A stretch of 64,000 nucleotides of DNA from the NCBI RefSeq assembly GCF_009907385.1, contig NZ_JAAATR010000010.1, forward strand, positions 1-64,000, in the 5' to 3' direction. This stretch comes from Atlantibacter hermannii (GTDB lineage: Bacteria > Pseudomonadota > Gammaproteobacteria > Enterobacterales > Enterobacteriaceae). Each line of letters begins with the position of its first letter. Position 1 is the stretch's first letter. Made by a program: the position numbers and the translations under genes. Positions 1 to 8,403 of this stretch are shown piece by piece. A model generated the notes under the pieces. It saw only the letters and a program-made list of their open reading frames with translations, was not told where the DNA came from and did no database searches.

Positions 1-30
1 TCGCGGGTTCGAGTCCCGTCCGTTCCGCCA
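1..30 (+). tRNA. aspT: tRNA-Asp, 3' end only (window edge)
   Basis: The first 30 bases read as the T arm (GGGTTCGAGTCCC) and acceptor 3' strand ending in CCA of an enterobacterial tRNA-Asp. The 5' part lies outside the window. With tRNA-Trp directly after it, this matches the aspT-trpT pair that follows an rRNA operon in E. coli. That an rRNA operon lies just upstream is inference. Confidence 0.85.
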
Positions 31-45
31 CTTATTAAAAAAATT

Positions 46-68
46 AAGCCTGCTAACTTAGCAGGCTT
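46..68. repeat. Perfect 11-bp inverted repeat between tRNA-Asp and tRNA-Trp
   Basis: AAGCCTGCTAA and TTAGCAGGCTT are exact reverse complements separated by one base. The hairpin lies in the spacer of a tRNA cotranscript and has no T run directly after it. A role in processing of the precursor RNA, or as a weak terminator, is inference. Confidence 0.6.
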
Positions 69-83
69 AGTGATAAAAAATAT

Positions 84-159
84 AGGGGCGTAGCTCAGTT
101 GGTAGAGCACCGGTCTCCAAAACCGGGTGTCGCGAGTTCGAGTCTCTCCGCCCCTGCCA
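84..159 (+). tRNA. trpT: tRNA-Trp (anticodon CCA)
   Basis: The 76-nt cloverleaf starts AGGGGCG, pairs with CGCCCCT before the encoded CCA end, and has anticodon CCA at 117-119. The D arm (TAGCTCAGTTGGTAGA) and T arm (GAGTTCGAGTCTC) are standard. It is the last gene before a strong terminator, consistent with the tail of an rRNA/tRNA operon. Confidence 0.97.
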
Positions 160-164
160 GTAAT

Positions 165-195
165 AATCCTTAGCTTCGGCTAAGGATTTTTTTTT
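165..195 (+). terminator. Rho-independent terminator after tRNA-Trp
   Basis: A 10-bp stem (AATCCTTAGC / GCTAAGGATT) closes a TTCG tetraloop and is followed by nine T residues. It ends the tRNA transcript; hdfR comes in convergently from the right. Confidence 0.93.
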
Positions 196-234
196 GCTTT
201 TTTTCCTCTCCATTATCATTAACCTTTCGGCCAA

Positions 235-1056
235 TCAGATAATGACTGGCGATTTCAGCAACTCTTTAATCCATTGTTGTTTATCGCTATTCTGCAACCA
301 GATAGCATACAGCGGGCGAGAAAGTGTGGTGGAATCTACCACCGTAAAAAGATCTTTTTTATCCGCAGCCCAGGTCACAGGCAACCAGGTGCAACCGTTG
401 AGTTGCGGTAGCATTTTGCGGGTGATCTCAGCGGAACTGGTCGTCAGAAACGGGATCTCATCCTGCGTAATCAGACCTGCCTCGTGCTGATGAAAATCAG
501 GCCCCCACTCCAATCGTAGATAACTTAATTCAGCGCGCTTTTTGTCGGGTGAAGAAGCAAAAAGTGCCAGTGAGAAATGGCCGAGCAACTGGCTGGAAAA
601 CTCATCCATTTTCGGCGCTTCTGTAGTAATGAGTAGATCCAACTGACGTTCATGCAACTGCTTAACCAGCGATTGACGCTGCGCGATGCGGGCCTCGAAC
701 TGGAGATTGCTGTATGTGCCGTACAGGCGCGTCAGCCAGTCGGTCAGCATGCATTCCCATAACGACGCGCTGGCACCAATCGATAACTCATTATGCCGGG
801 TGGTATATGCCACTTCTTTTTTCGCCGCCTGCCAGGTACTCATCAAATTCTCGGCATAGGGCAGTAATTTTTCCCCTGCGGTGGTCAGCCTGATATTGTT
901 CCGATGGCGGGTAAAAAGATTCACACCTAACTGATTTTCTAATTGGCGGATACGAAAGCTCACTGCCGATTGTGTCAGGTAAAGCGCTTCCGCAGCGCGG
1001 CCAAAATGGCGAGTTCGGCTGACTTCGAGGAAGGTTTTAAGTAAGTCAGTATCCAC
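235..1056 (-). CDS. hdfR: HdfR, LysR-family transcriptional regulator
   Basis: This 273-residue protein has a LysR-type N-terminal helix-turn-helix at about residues 1-60 ([21 protein letters not shown]) and a C-terminal effector-binding domain. It matches E. coli HdfR, a cytoplasmic regulator that represses flhDC and is itself repressed by H-NS. The start is GTG at 1056, set by GGAG five bases upstream in GGAGAGAT; an ATG at 1058 is out of frame. It is a few residues shorter than E. coli HdfR (279), with the difference in the middle and at the C terminus. It is divergent from maoP, so the two share a 119-bp control region. Confidence 0.93.
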   Translation of the reverse strand: MDTDLLKTFLEVSRTRHFGRAAEALYLTQSAVSFRIRQLENQLGVNLFTRHRNNIRLTTAGEKLLPYAENLMSTWQAAKKEVAYTTRHNELSIGASASLWECMLTDWLTRLYGTYSNLQFEARIAQRQSLVKQLHERQLDLLITTEAPKMDEFSSQLLGHFSLALFASSPDKKRAELSYLRLEWGPDFHQHEAGLITQDEIPFLTTSSAEITRKMLPQLNGCTWLPVTWAADKKDLFTVVDSTTLSRPLYAIWLQNSDKQQWIKELLKSPVII

Positions 1057-1102
1057 ATCTCTCTCCGCAAAATTTTTTGTCGTTATGATTTAAATGTTTT
1101 GT

Positions 1103-1130
1103 TTGACGCTCTGTCAAGCGTAACTAATAC
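1103..1130 (+). promoter_or_regulatory. Putative sigma-70 promoter of maoP
   Basis: TTGACG at 1103-1108 and TAATAC at 1125-1130 are separated by 16 bases, with transcription expected to start just before 1140. It lies in the hdfR-maoP intergenic region, where the maoS site recognised in the MaoP system is found in E. coli. The run ACTAATACTCCGCGCCAT (1123-1140), overlapping the -10, resembles maoS as I remember it; that identification is uncertain. Confidence 0.55.
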
Positions 1131-1175
1131 TCCGCGCCATAAATAGCTCGGCCAAGAGAATTAGGAGCGTGTAGG

Positions 1176-1514
1176 ATGGCGGAAAGCTTTACGACGACTA
1201 ATCGATTTTTCGACAATAAATATTATCCGCGCGGGTTCTCTCGCCATGGTGATTTCACGATCAAAGAAGCGCAGCTGCTGGAGCGTTGTGGTTATGCGTT
1301 CAACGAACTGGATTTAGGTAAACGCGAACCCGCGACCGACGAAGAGAAGCAATTCGTCGCCGTTTGCCGCGGCGAGCGTGAGCCTGCAACAGAAGCTGAG
1401 CGTGTTTGGAGTAAGTACATGACGCGTATCAAACGCCCAAAACGTTTCCATACCCTGTCAGGCGGCAAGCCGCAGATGGAAGGCGTGGAAGACTACACTG
1501 AGAGCGATGATTAA
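1176..1514 (+). CDS. maoP: MaoP, macrodomain Ori organisation protein
   Basis: The 112-residue protein matches E. coli MaoP (formerly YifE). It is a small, soluble, charged protein needed, with the cis site maoS, to constrain DNA contacts in the Ori macrodomain. It starts [21 protein letters not shown] and is the usual family length. The ATG is preceded by AGGAG (1163-1167). It stands alone between hdfR (divergent) and yifB (convergent) and ends in a bidirectional terminator. The old annotation as a transcriptional regulator (PssR) has no support visible here, as no helix-turn-helix is evident. Confidence 0.93.
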   Translation: MAESFTTTNRFFDNKYYPRGFSRHGDFTIKEAQLLERCGYAFNELDLGKREPATDEEKQFVAVCRGEREPATEAERVWSKYMTRIKRPKRFHTLSGGKPQMEGVEDYTESDD

Positions 1515-1541
1515 AAAACAGGGGCGATAAGCCCCTTTTTT
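1513..1541. terminator. Bidirectional terminator between maoP and yifB
   Basis: An A run, then GGGGC-GATAA-GCCCC, then six T residues works for both converging genes. The yifB stop codon (complement of 1540-1542) lies in the T tract, so the terminator stem begins immediately downstream of the yifB stop. Confidence 0.85.
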
Positions 1542-3060
1542 ACGCCAGCATCTTTTGTAGATGCACCAGCATCCTGTCAATTGCGCGATAGGACAACGCT
1601 TCAAGAATATGTTCGCGGAGAATATCCTGCGATGCAGACATATCTGCGATTGTCCTGGCAACCCGTAGCAGTCTGAACCAGGCGCGTGTCGAAAGACCCA
1701 GCGTGGTTAGGATATCCTCCATCCAGGCGGCATCTTCCGTGGATAGTTCGCAATGGGCATTGATGCCATGGTTATCCAACTGCGCATTCAACTTCCCCTG
1801 ACGTTGATATTGCCGCTCCTGAACGCGTTGCACCCGGGCTCGTACAACGGAACTGCTTTCTGATGATAAGTTTCGTTGACTCAACATACCCGGCGGCGGC
1901 AGAGGAATTTCCAGCGAAATATCAAACCGATCAAGAAATGGCCCTGATAGCCTCCCCAGATAGCGTAAGGTTTGTTCCGGCGTACAGCGGTTATGATTGC
2001 CCTGGTAATGCCCCGTTGGGCTGGGGTTCATGGCAGCGATAAGCTGAAACCGGGCTGGATAGCTGACTTTAGCGCGCGTCCGTGAAATATGAATCATGCC
2101 GGACTCAATCGGTTCTCTGAGCGCGTCCAGCACGCGACGTTCAAATTCGGGCAACTCATCAAGAAAAAGCACTCCGTTATGGGCCAGCGAAATTTCTCCA
2201 GGTAATGGGATCGCGCCGCCACCCACCATCGCCGTTAACGATGCGCTGTGATGAGGAGCCCGGAATGGACGCTGACGCCACTGTTGGTGGATCGTCAACG
2301 GGTTGACCAGACTATGGATGGCCGCGCTCTCCAGCGCCTCCCGATCGCTTAATATCGGCAGTAAGCCATTAAGTCGGCTGGCCAGCATGGTTTTACCTGT
2401 GCCGGGAGGGCCGATAAATAGTAAGTTATGCCCGCCAGCAGCAGTGATCTCTAATGCGCGTTTACCCTGCTGCTGACCGACGACTTCACTAAGATCATCT
2501 GTTATCAATGGCGCAGCGACGGCTACTGTATGAGGAGGCTCCAGTTCAGTCTTGCCCTCCAGAAAAGCACATACCTGTTGTAAATGTTGAGCGAGCAAAC
2601 AGCCTTCTTCCTGAATCAGACCGACTTCCTCAGCATTATCCTGTGAGACAATAATCTTCCTGCCAGCGCTTAACGCTTCCATTGCGGCACAGATCGCGCC
2701 GGGAACGCCTCTCAGCGCGCCTGTAAGCGCGAGTTCACCAACAAACTCGTAACATGTCAGGTTTTGGGCGTTAAGCTGCTCAGACGCCGCCAACAGCGCG
2801 ATAGCAATAGGTAAATCATATCGCCCCCCTTGCTTGGGTAAATCTGCCGGGGCCAGGTTGATAGTGATCTTACGTGCCGGAAAAGTGTAACCACTGTTGA
2901 TCAAGGCGCTACGCACGCGATCTCTGGCCTCTTTCACGGTGGTTTCCGGCAGCCCAACAATGGTGAGTCCAGGCAATCCCTGGCTGATATGAACTTCAAC
3001 CGTCACCAGCGGGGCGGTGACGCCTAATGCTGCACGTGTATAGATAACTGATAACGACAT
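1540..3060 (-). CDS. yifB: YifB, ComM-type AAA+ Mg-chelatase-like ATPase
   Basis: The 506-residue protein has the three-part layout of the YifB/ComM family: an N-terminal ChlI-like domain (about 1-170), an AAA+ core with Walker A GPPGTGKT at 217-224 and Walker B LFLDELPEF near residue 300, and a C-terminal Mg-chelatase domain. In Vibrio and Haemophilus, ComM is a hexameric helicase aiding branch migration during natural transformation. The role in enterobacteria, which are not routinely competent, is unsettled. The length is typical and the gene is complete. It is transcribed away from the ilv leader. Confidence 0.92.
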   Translation of the reverse strand: MSLSVIYTRAALGVTAPLVTVEVHISQGLPGLTIVGLPETTVKEARDRVRSALINSGYTFPARKITINLAPADLPKQGGRYDLPIAIALLAASEQLNAQNLTCYEFVGELALTGALRGVPGAICAAMEALSAGRKIIVSQDNAEEVGLIQEEGCLLAQHLQQVCAFLEGKTELEPPHTVAVAAPLITDDLSEVVGQQQGKRALEITAAGGHNLLFIGPPGTGKTMLASRLNGLLPILSDREALESAAIHSLVNPLTIHQQWRQRPFRAPHHSASLTAMVGGGAIPLPGEISLAHNGVLFLDELPEFERRVLDALREPIESGMIHISRTRAKVSYPARFQLIAAMNPSPTGHYQGNHNRCTPEQTLRYLGRLSGPFLDRFDISLEIPLPPPGMLSQRNLSSESSSVVRARVQRVQERQYQRQGKLNAQLDNHGINAHCELSTEDAAWMEDILTTLGLSTRAWFRLLRVARTIADMSASQDILREHILEALSYRAIDRMLVHLQKMLA

Positions 3061-3395
3061 AACCCCTCCATTGAGAAGATTTTGTCAGTCAGCCTGGAAG
3101 AGTAAAAATCGTGATGGTTGAATTTACGCGCGCCATTCCAGGATTTCTATGCAGTTTTCATATTTGACATTGAATGCGGAAGAGAAGCCGCAGAATCAAA
3201 AACCGACGAAATACTGTGCGGAATGTGCCATTACTGAAAAAAATTCATCTGGGATATTAATAATCAAAAACAAATACTTATTGATAATGCCAGGCAAAAG
3301 TAAAAAAAAGGACTGTAAAAATTTGTTGTATGTTGAGCCCGCTCTATGGTAACTCTTTAGGTATTCCTTCGATTACGATGTAAGAAATAACCAAA
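3061..3395. other. yifB-ilvL intergenic control region
   Basis: This 335-base stretch without a gene separates the divergent yifB and ilvL. It is AT-rich from about 3200 to 3330, with A tracts (for example 3301-3309), as expected upstream of the ilvGMEDA promoter, where E. coli has an IHF-bound activating region. An open frame at 3149-3352 has no family resemblance and runs through the promoter, so it is not called. Confidence 0.6.
3323..3350 (+). promoter_or_regulatory. Putative ilvLGMEDA promoter
   Basis: TTGTTG at 3323-3328 and TATGGT at 3345-3350 have a 16-base spacer. Placement just upstream of the conserved leader start matches the main ilvGMEDA promoter (P2) of E. coli as I recall it. 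The elements are weak against consensus, which fits a promoter that depends on upstream DNA structure. Confidence 0.55.
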
Positions 3396-3494
3396 ATGAC
3401 AGCCCTTCTACGAGTGATTAGCCTGGTCGTGATTAGCGTGGTGGTGATTATTATCCCACCGTGCGGGGCTGCACTTGGAGAAAGAAAGGCTTAA
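3396..3494 (+). CDS. ilvL: IlvL, ilvGMEDA operon leader peptide
   Basis: The 32-residue leader peptide has 15 branched-chain codons (6 Val, 5 Ile, 4 Leu), including the run VVVIII at residues 15-20. Ribosome stalling at these codons when charged Ile-, Val- or Leu-tRNA is scarce prevents formation of the downstream terminator. The sequence MTALLRVISLVVIS is as in E. coli; the tail here is GERKA rather than GRGKA as I remember it. It is too short for routine gene calling. Its stop is 22 bases before the attenuator stem. Confidence 0.96.
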   Translation: MTALLRVISLVVISVVVIIIPPCGAALGERKA

Positions 3495-3516
3495 AAATCA
3501 AGCCTGAATCAACGAG

Positions 3517-3548
3517 AACCCCCGCACCGAAAGGTCCGGGGGTTTTTT
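3517..3548 (+). terminator. ilv attenuator
   Basis: AACCCCC...GGGGGTT forms a GC-rich stem capped by CGAAAGG pairing, followed by six T residues. It is the attenuator of the ilvGMEDA operon and is conserved in position after ilvL. Multivalent attenuation by Ile, Val and Leu is established for this operon in E. coli and Salmonella. Confidence 0.93.
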
Positions 3549-3577
3549 ATTAGCTAACGAAAAGTGATGAGGGGTAA

Positions 3578-3631
3578 ATGATGTGTTCTAGCATAAAATC
3601 CTGTTTGCCTCATTCTGCGACGGAAGAATAA
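3578..3631 (+). CDS. Small ilvX-like frame just before ilvG
   Basis: A 17-codon frame ([17 protein letters not shown]) sits between the attenuator and ilvG, where E. coli encodes the 16-residue IlvX. GAGGGG at 3569-3574 is a good ribosome binding site, better spaced for the second ATG at 3581 (16 residues). The stop TAA (3629-3631) is two bases before the ilvG ATG, and the ilvG ribosome site lies inside the frame, so translational coupling is likely. The peptide differs in sequence from E. coli IlvX as I remember it. Whether the peptide itself acts, or only its translation matters, cannot be told. Confidence 0.55.
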   Translation: MMCSSIKSCLPHSATEE

Positions 3632-3633
3632 CT

Positions 3634-5280
3634 ATGAACGGTGCTCAGTGGGTGGTACATGCTTTGCGGGCTCAGGGAGTGGATACGGTTTTCGGCTACC
3701 CCGGTGGCGCGATAATGCCCGTGTACGATGCGTTATATGACGGAGGCGTCGAGCATTTACTGTGCCGCCACGAGCAGGGTGCCGCCATGGCCGCTATCGG
3801 CTATGCGCGTTCAACCGGTAAAACAGGCGTTTGCATCGCCACCTCTGGCCCTGGCGCGACTAACTTAATCACCGGTTTAGCGGATGCGTTACTGGATTCC
3901 GTACCCGTTGTGGCCATCACCGGGCAGGTCGCTTCCCCGCTGATTGGCACCGACGCGTTTCAGGAGGTAGATGTGCTGGGTCTTTCACTGGCATGCACCA
4001 AGCACAGCTTCCTTGTTGAATCCTTAGAAGCGTTGCCTCACGTCATCGCTGAAGCCTTTGAAATCGCGAATTCAGGCCGCCCGGGCCCGGTTCTGGTTGA
4101 TATCCCTAAAGACATTCAAATCGCAAGCGGCGATCTCGAGCCCTACCTGGCAACGGTTGAAGACACCTTTGAATTGCCTTATGCCGAACTGGAACAGGCG
4201 CGCGCCATGTTGCACCAGGCGAAAAAGCCGATGGTTTATGTGGGCGGTGGGGTCGGGATGGCGCAGGCCGTTCCCGCGTTACGCGAATTTTTAGCTGTCA
4301 CCGCAATGCCTGCCACCGTCACGCTGAAAGGCCTCGGCGCGGTGCCTGCCGATTATCCGGGCTATGTAGGCATGCTGGGCATGCACGGCACTAAAGCGGC
4401 CAATCTTGCCGTGCAGGAGTGTGACCTGCTGATCGCCATAGGTGCGCGTTTCGATGATCGCGTGACCGGCAAACTGAACACCTTTGCGCCGCACGCGAAG
4501 GTCATCCATATGGATATCGACCCGGCGGAAATGAACAAACTGCGCCAGGCGCATGTCGCTTTGCAGGGCTCGCTGAATCACTTACTGCCTGCTTTGCAAA
4601 AACCGTTAGCTATTGATGCCTGGCGTGAAGAGGTCAGTGCGCTGTGCGCGGAGCATGCCTGGCGTTACGATCATCCCGGCGAGGCCATCTACGCGCCGCT
4701 GCTGTTAAAACAACTCTCCGAGCGCAAACCACATGACTGCGTAGTCACCACCGACGTCGGTCAGCACCAGATGTGGGCCGCGCAGCATATGTCCTTTAGC
4801 CGCCCGGAAAATTTCATCACTTCAAGTGGTCTGGGCACGATGGGATTCGGCTTGCCGGCTGCAGTCGGCGCGCAGGTGGCGCGTCCTGACGATATGGTGA
4901 TCTGCGTATCGGGTGACGGATCGTTCATGATGAACGTTCAGGAGCTGGGCACAGTGAAGCGAAAGCAGCTGCCGTTGAAAATCGTGTTACTGGATAACCA
5001 GCGTTTAGGCATGGTTCGCCAGTGGCAGCAGTTGTTCTTCGCCGAGCGTTACAGTGAAACCACCCTGACCGATAATCCCGATTTTTTGATGTTGGCCCGT
5101 GCCTTCGGCATTGCTGGCCAGCATATCACCCGCAAAGACCAGGTAGAGGCCGCGCTTAACGAAATGTTGACCAGCGAAGGGCCGTATCTGCTTCACGTCT
5201 CAATCGATGAACTGGAAAACGTCTGGCCGCTGGTACCGCCGGGTGCCAGTAACTCACAAATGCTGGAGAAATTATCATGA
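3634..5280 (+). CDS. ilvG: Acetohydroxyacid synthase II, large subunit IlvG
   Basis: IlvG condenses two pyruvates to acetolactate, or pyruvate with 2-oxobutyrate to acetohydroxybutyrate, as the first common step of valine and isoleucine synthesis. It is cytosolic and needs ThDP, Mg2+ and FAD. Its 548 residues are full length. The catalytic Glu47 lies in RHEQGA; the ThDP motif starts GDGSFMMN at residue 427 and ends near LLDNQ. In E. coli K-12 this gene is frameshifted; here the frame is intact, so AHAS II, which resists valine inhibition, should be active. It overlaps ilvM by four bases (ATGA). Confidence 0.97.
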   Translation: MNGAQWVVHALRAQGVDTVFGYPGGAIMPVYDALYDGGVEHLLCRHEQGAAMAAIGYARSTGKTGVCIATSGPGATNLITGLADALLDSVPVVAITGQVASPLIGTDAFQEVDVLGLSLACTKHSFLVESLEALPHVIAEAFEIANSGRPGPVLVDIPKDIQIASGDLEPYLATVEDTFELPYAELEQARAMLHQAKKPMVYVGGGVGMAQAVPALREFLAVTAMPATVTLKGLGAVPADYPGYVGMLGMHGTKAANLAVQECDLLIAIGARFDDRVTGKLNTFAPHAKVIHMDIDPAEMNKLRQAHVALQGSLNHLLPALQKPLAIDAWREEVSALCAEHAWRYDHPGEAIYAPLLLKQLSERKPHDCVVTTDVGQHQMWAAQHMSFSRPENFITSSGLGTMGFGLPAAVGAQVARPDDMVICVSGDGSFMMNVQELGTVKRKQLPLKIVLLDNQRLGMVRQWQQLFFAERYSETTLTDNPDFLMLARAFGIAGQHITRKDQVEAALNEMLTSEGPYLLHVSIDELENVWPLVPPGASNSQMLEKLS

Positions 5281-5546
5281 TGCAACATCAACTGGCGGTA
5301 CAGGCGCGTTTTCGTCCAGAGACGCTGGAGCGCGTGATCCGCGTGGTTCGCCATCGCGGTTTCGAGATCTGCGCAATGAACATGGCGACGGCAGGCAACG
5401 CCGAAAATATAAATATTGAATTGACCGTTGCCAGCCTTCGCCCAGTCGAATTACTGTTTAGTCAGCTTAGTAAGCTGGTCGATGTCGCTTACGTCGAGAT
5501 CCAACAAGAAACACATCACTCATTATCACAACAAATTCGCGCATAA
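5277..5546 (+). CDS. ilvM: Acetohydroxyacid synthase II, small subunit IlvM
   Basis: The 89-residue protein has a single ACT-like domain ([23 protein letters not shown]) and matches E. coli IlvM (87 residues). It pairs with IlvG to form AHAS II and is needed for full activity, but gives no strong valine feedback. The start ATG overlaps the ilvG stop in an ATGA junction, indicating coupled 1:1 translation. Translation ends 16 bases before ilvE. Confidence 0.95.
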   Translation: MMQHQLAVQARFRPETLERVIRVVRHRGFEICAMNMATAGNAENINIELTVASLRPVELLFSQLSKLVDVAYVEIQQETHHSLSQQIRA

Positions 5547-5562
5547 GCGCAAAGGAACAAAA

Positions 5563-6492
5563 ATGACGACGAAGAAAGCTGATTATATCTGGTTCAACGG
5601 TGAGATGGTTCCGTGGGGCGAGGCGAAGGTTCACGTAATGTCTCACGCGCTGCACTATGGTACGTCAGTCTTTGAAGGCATCCGTTGCTACGACTCCCAT
5701 AAAGGCCCGGTAGTTTTTCGTCATCGCGAGCACATGCAGCGTCTGCGTGACTCGGCAAAAATCTATCGCTTTCCGGTCACGCAGAGCGTGGACGAGCTGA
5801 TGGAAGCGTGCCGCCAGGTGATCCGCAAAAACAATCTGGTCAGTGCTTACATTCGTCCGCTGGTGTTTGTTGGCGATGTGGGTATGGGGGTGAACCCGCC
5901 TCCGGGCTACACCACCGACGTAATTATCGCCGCGTTCCCGTGGGGCGCGTATCTGGGCGCTGAAGCCCTGGAGCAGGGTATCGACGCGATGGTCTCTTCC
6001 TGGAACCGCGTTGCGCCGAACACCATCCCGACCGCCGCGAAAGCGGGCGGCAACTATCTTTCCTCTCTGCTGGTCGGCAGCGAAGCGCGTCGCCACGGTT
6101 ATCAGGAAGGTATCGCGCTGGATGTGAATGGATATATCTCCGAAGGCGCAGGCGAAAACCTGTTTGAAGTAAAAGACGGCATTCTGTTTACTCCGCCGTT
6201 CACCTCTTCTGCGCTGCCGGGCATCACCCGTGATGCGATCATCAAGCTGGCGCAAGATCTGGGTATCGAAGTGCGCGAGCAGGTGCTATCCCGCGAATCG
6301 CTATACCTGGCCGATGAAGTCTTCATGTCCGGCACCGCTGCCGAAATCACGCCGGTACGCAGCGTGGACGGCATCCAGGTCGGCGAAGGCCGCTGCGGCC
6401 CGGTGACCAAACGTATTCAGCAAGCATTCTTTGGCCTCTTCACCGGTGAAACCGAAGATAAATGGGGCTGGTTGGATCAGGTAAATTCATAA
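5563..6492 (+). CDS. ilvE: Branched-chain amino acid aminotransferase IlvE
   Basis: This PLP enzyme of fold type IV performs the last step of isoleucine, valine and leucine synthesis using glutamate as amino donor. From the ATG at 5563, with AAGGA six bases upstream, it has 309 residues, identical to E. coli IlvE. The PLP lysine is Lys160 in TAAKAGGNYL, and SEGAGENLFEV follows. The frame is open further upstream into ilvM, but length and ribosome site support 5563. The third gene of the ilvGMEDA operon, it ends just before an intercistronic hairpin. Confidence 0.97.
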   Translation: MTTKKADYIWFNGEMVPWGEAKVHVMSHALHYGTSVFEGIRCYDSHKGPVVFRHREHMQRLRDSAKIYRFPVTQSVDELMEACRQVIRKNNLVSAYIRPLVFVGDVGMGVNPPPGYTTDVIIAAFPWGAYLGAEALEQGIDAMVSSWNRVAPNTIPTAAKAGGNYLSSLLVGSEARRHGYQEGIALDVNGYISEGAGENLFEVKDGILFTPPFTSSALPGITRDAIIKLAQDLGIEVREQVLSRESLYLADEVFMSGTAAEITPVRSVDGIQVGEGRCGPVTKRIQQAFFGLFTGETEDKWGWLDQVNS

Positions 6493-6494
6493 AA

Positions 6495-6522
6495 AAATGG
6501 GACGGCTTGCACCGTCCCATTT
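6495..6522 (+). repeat. Intercistronic hairpin between ilvE and ilvD
   Basis: AAATGGGACGG and CCGTCCCATTT form a perfect 11-bp stem with a six-base loop, two bases after the ilvE stop and 28 before ilvD. It looks like a terminator on either strand but sits inside an operon, so partial termination or mRNA stabilisation of the upstream part is the likely role (inference). Confidence 0.7.
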
Positions 6523-6550
6523 AACAGACACAGATGGGAGTAACTAAAGC

Positions 6551-8401
6551 ATGCCTAAGTACCGTTCCGCCACCACCACCCATGGCCGCAATATGGCGGG
6601 TGCCCGCGCATTATGGCGCGCCACCGGCATGACCGACGCTGACTTCGGTAAGCCGATTATCGCGGTGGTGAACTCGTTTACCCAGTTCGTGCCGGGCCAC
6701 GTGCACCTGCGCGATTTAGGCAAACTGGTTGCCGAGCAAATCGAAGCCGCAGGCGGCGTAGCAAAAGAGTTTAATACCATTGCCGTGGATGATGGCATCG
6801 CCATGGGCCACGGCGGCATGCTTTATTCACTGCCGTCCCGCGAACTGATTGCCGACTCGGTGGAGTACATGGTGAATGCTCACTGTGCCGATGCGATGGT
6901 GTGCATTTCCAACTGCGATAAAATCACCCCGGGGATGCTGATGGCCTCGCTGCGCCTGAATATCCCGGTGATCTTCGTTTCCGGCGGGCCGATGGAAGCG
7001 GGTAAAACCAAGCTCTCCGACAAAATCATCAAGCTGGATCTGGTCGACGCCATGATCCAGGGCGCAGACCCGAAAGTCAGCAACGAACAGAGCGAGCAGG
7101 TTGAGCGCTCGGCGTGCCCGACCTGCGGCTCCTGTTCCGGTATGTTCACCGCTAACTCCATGAACTGCCTGACCGAGGCGCTGGGCCTGTCGCAACCGGG
7201 CAACGGCTCGCTGCTGGCGACCCACTCCGATCGCAAAGAGCTGTTCCTGAGCGCCGGTAAACGCATCGTTGAATTAACCAAACGCTATTACGAGCAGGAC
7301 GATGCCCGCGCGCTGCCGCGCAACATCGCCAACAAAGCCGCATTTGAAAACGCCATGACGCTGGATATCGCCATGGGCGGCTCCACTAACACGGTACTGC
7401 ACCTGCTGGCGGCGGCGCAGGAAGCCGAAATTGACTTCACCATGAGCGATATCGATAAGCTGTCGCGCAAAGTGCCGCAGCTGTGTAAGGTCGCGCCGAG
7501 TACACAGAAATACCATATGGAAGACGTACACCGTGCGGGTGGCGTGCTGGGGATCCTGGGTGAACTCGACCGCGCCGGCCTGTTGAATCGCGACGTCTTT
7601 AACGTACTGGGGCTGACCCTGCCGGAAACCCTCGATCGCTACGACATCATGCTGACCAAAGACGATGCGGTAAAAAGCATGTTCTCCGCAGGTCCGGCGG
7701 GCATCCGCACCACCCAGGCGTTCTCCCAGTCCTGCCGTTGGGATTCACTGGATACCGACCGTCAGGACGGCTGCATCCGGTCGCTGGAGCACGCCTATAG
7801 CCAGGACGGCGGTCTGGCGGTGCTGTACGGCAACTTTGCTGAAAACGGCTGCATCGTGAAAACCGCAGGCGTGGACGACAGCATCCTCAAATTCACCGGC
7901 CCGGCAAAAGTTTATGAAAGCCAGGATGACGCGGTAGAAGCGATCCTCGGCGGCAAAGTGGTGGCGGGCGACGTGGTCGTTATCCGCTACGAAGGGCCGA
8001 AAGGCGGGCCGGGTATGCAGGAGATGCTCTATCCGACCACCTTCCTGAAATCCATGGGTCTCGGCAAAGCCTGTGCGCTGATCACCGATGGGCGTTTTTC
8101 GGGTGGGACGTCCGGGCTGTCTATCGGCCACGTTTCCCCGGAAGCGGCCAGCGGCGGTGCGATCGGCCTGATTGAAGACGGCGATCTGATTGCCATCGAC
8201 ATCCCGAACCGCGATATCCAGTTGCAGGTCAGCGACCGCGATCTGGCTGCCCGCCGTGAAGCCCAGGAAGCGCGCGGCGAGCAGGCCTGGACGCCGCGTA
8301 ACCGCGAACGTCAGGTTTCCTTCGCCCTGCGTGCCTACGCAAGCCTGGCCACCAGCGCGGATAAAGGCGCGGTGCGCGATAAATCAAAACTCGGGGGCTA
8401 A
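6551..8401 (+). CDS. ilvD: Dihydroxy-acid dehydratase IlvD
   Basis: This Fe-S enzyme dehydrates 2,3-dihydroxy-isovalerate or -methylvalerate to the 2-oxo acids, the third common step of Val/Ile synthesis. Its 616 residues equal E. coli IlvD. Cluster-ligand cysteine motifs are visible: [12 protein letters not shown] with Cys122, and [11 protein letters not shown] near residues 193-203. Conserved [14 protein letters not shown] follows near residue 515. The ribosome site GGGAG lies upstream of the ATG. Two bases separate its stop from ilvA. Its shadow reading frames on both strands are long because of GC-rich codon use and are not genes. Confidence 0.97.
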   Translation: MPKYRSATTTHGRNMAGARALWRATGMTDADFGKPIIAVVNSFTQFVPGHVHLRDLGKLVAEQIEAAGGVAKEFNTIAVDDGIAMGHGGMLYSLPSRELIADSVEYMVNAHCADAMVCISNCDKITPGMLMASLRLNIPVIFVSGGPMEAGKTKLSDKIIKLDLVDAMIQGADPKVSNEQSEQVERSACPTCGSCSGMFTANSMNCLTEALGLSQPGNGSLLATHSDRKELFLSAGKRIVELTKRYYEQDDARALPRNIANKAAFENAMTLDIAMGGSTNTVLHLLAAAQEAEIDFTMSDIDKLSRKVPQLCKVAPSTQKYHMEDVHRAGGVLGILGELDRAGLLNRDVFNVLGLTLPETLDRYDIMLTKDDAVKSMFSAGPAGIRTTQAFSQSCRWDSLDTDRQDGCIRSLEHAYSQDGGLAVLYGNFAENGCIVKTAGVDDSILKFTGPAKVYESQDDAVEAILGGKVVAGDVVVIRYEGPKGGPGMQEMLYPTTFLKSMGLGKACALITDGRFSGGTSGLSIGHVSPEAASGGAIGLIEDGDLIAIDIPNRDIQLQVSDRDLAARREAQEARGEQAWTPRNRERQVSFALRAYASLATSADKGAVRDKSKLGG

Positions 8402-8403
8402 TC

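Noticed and set aside
3149-3352. 67-codon open frame upstream of ilvL
   Set aside because: No ribosome site or family resemblance; it runs through the ilv promoter and A tracts.
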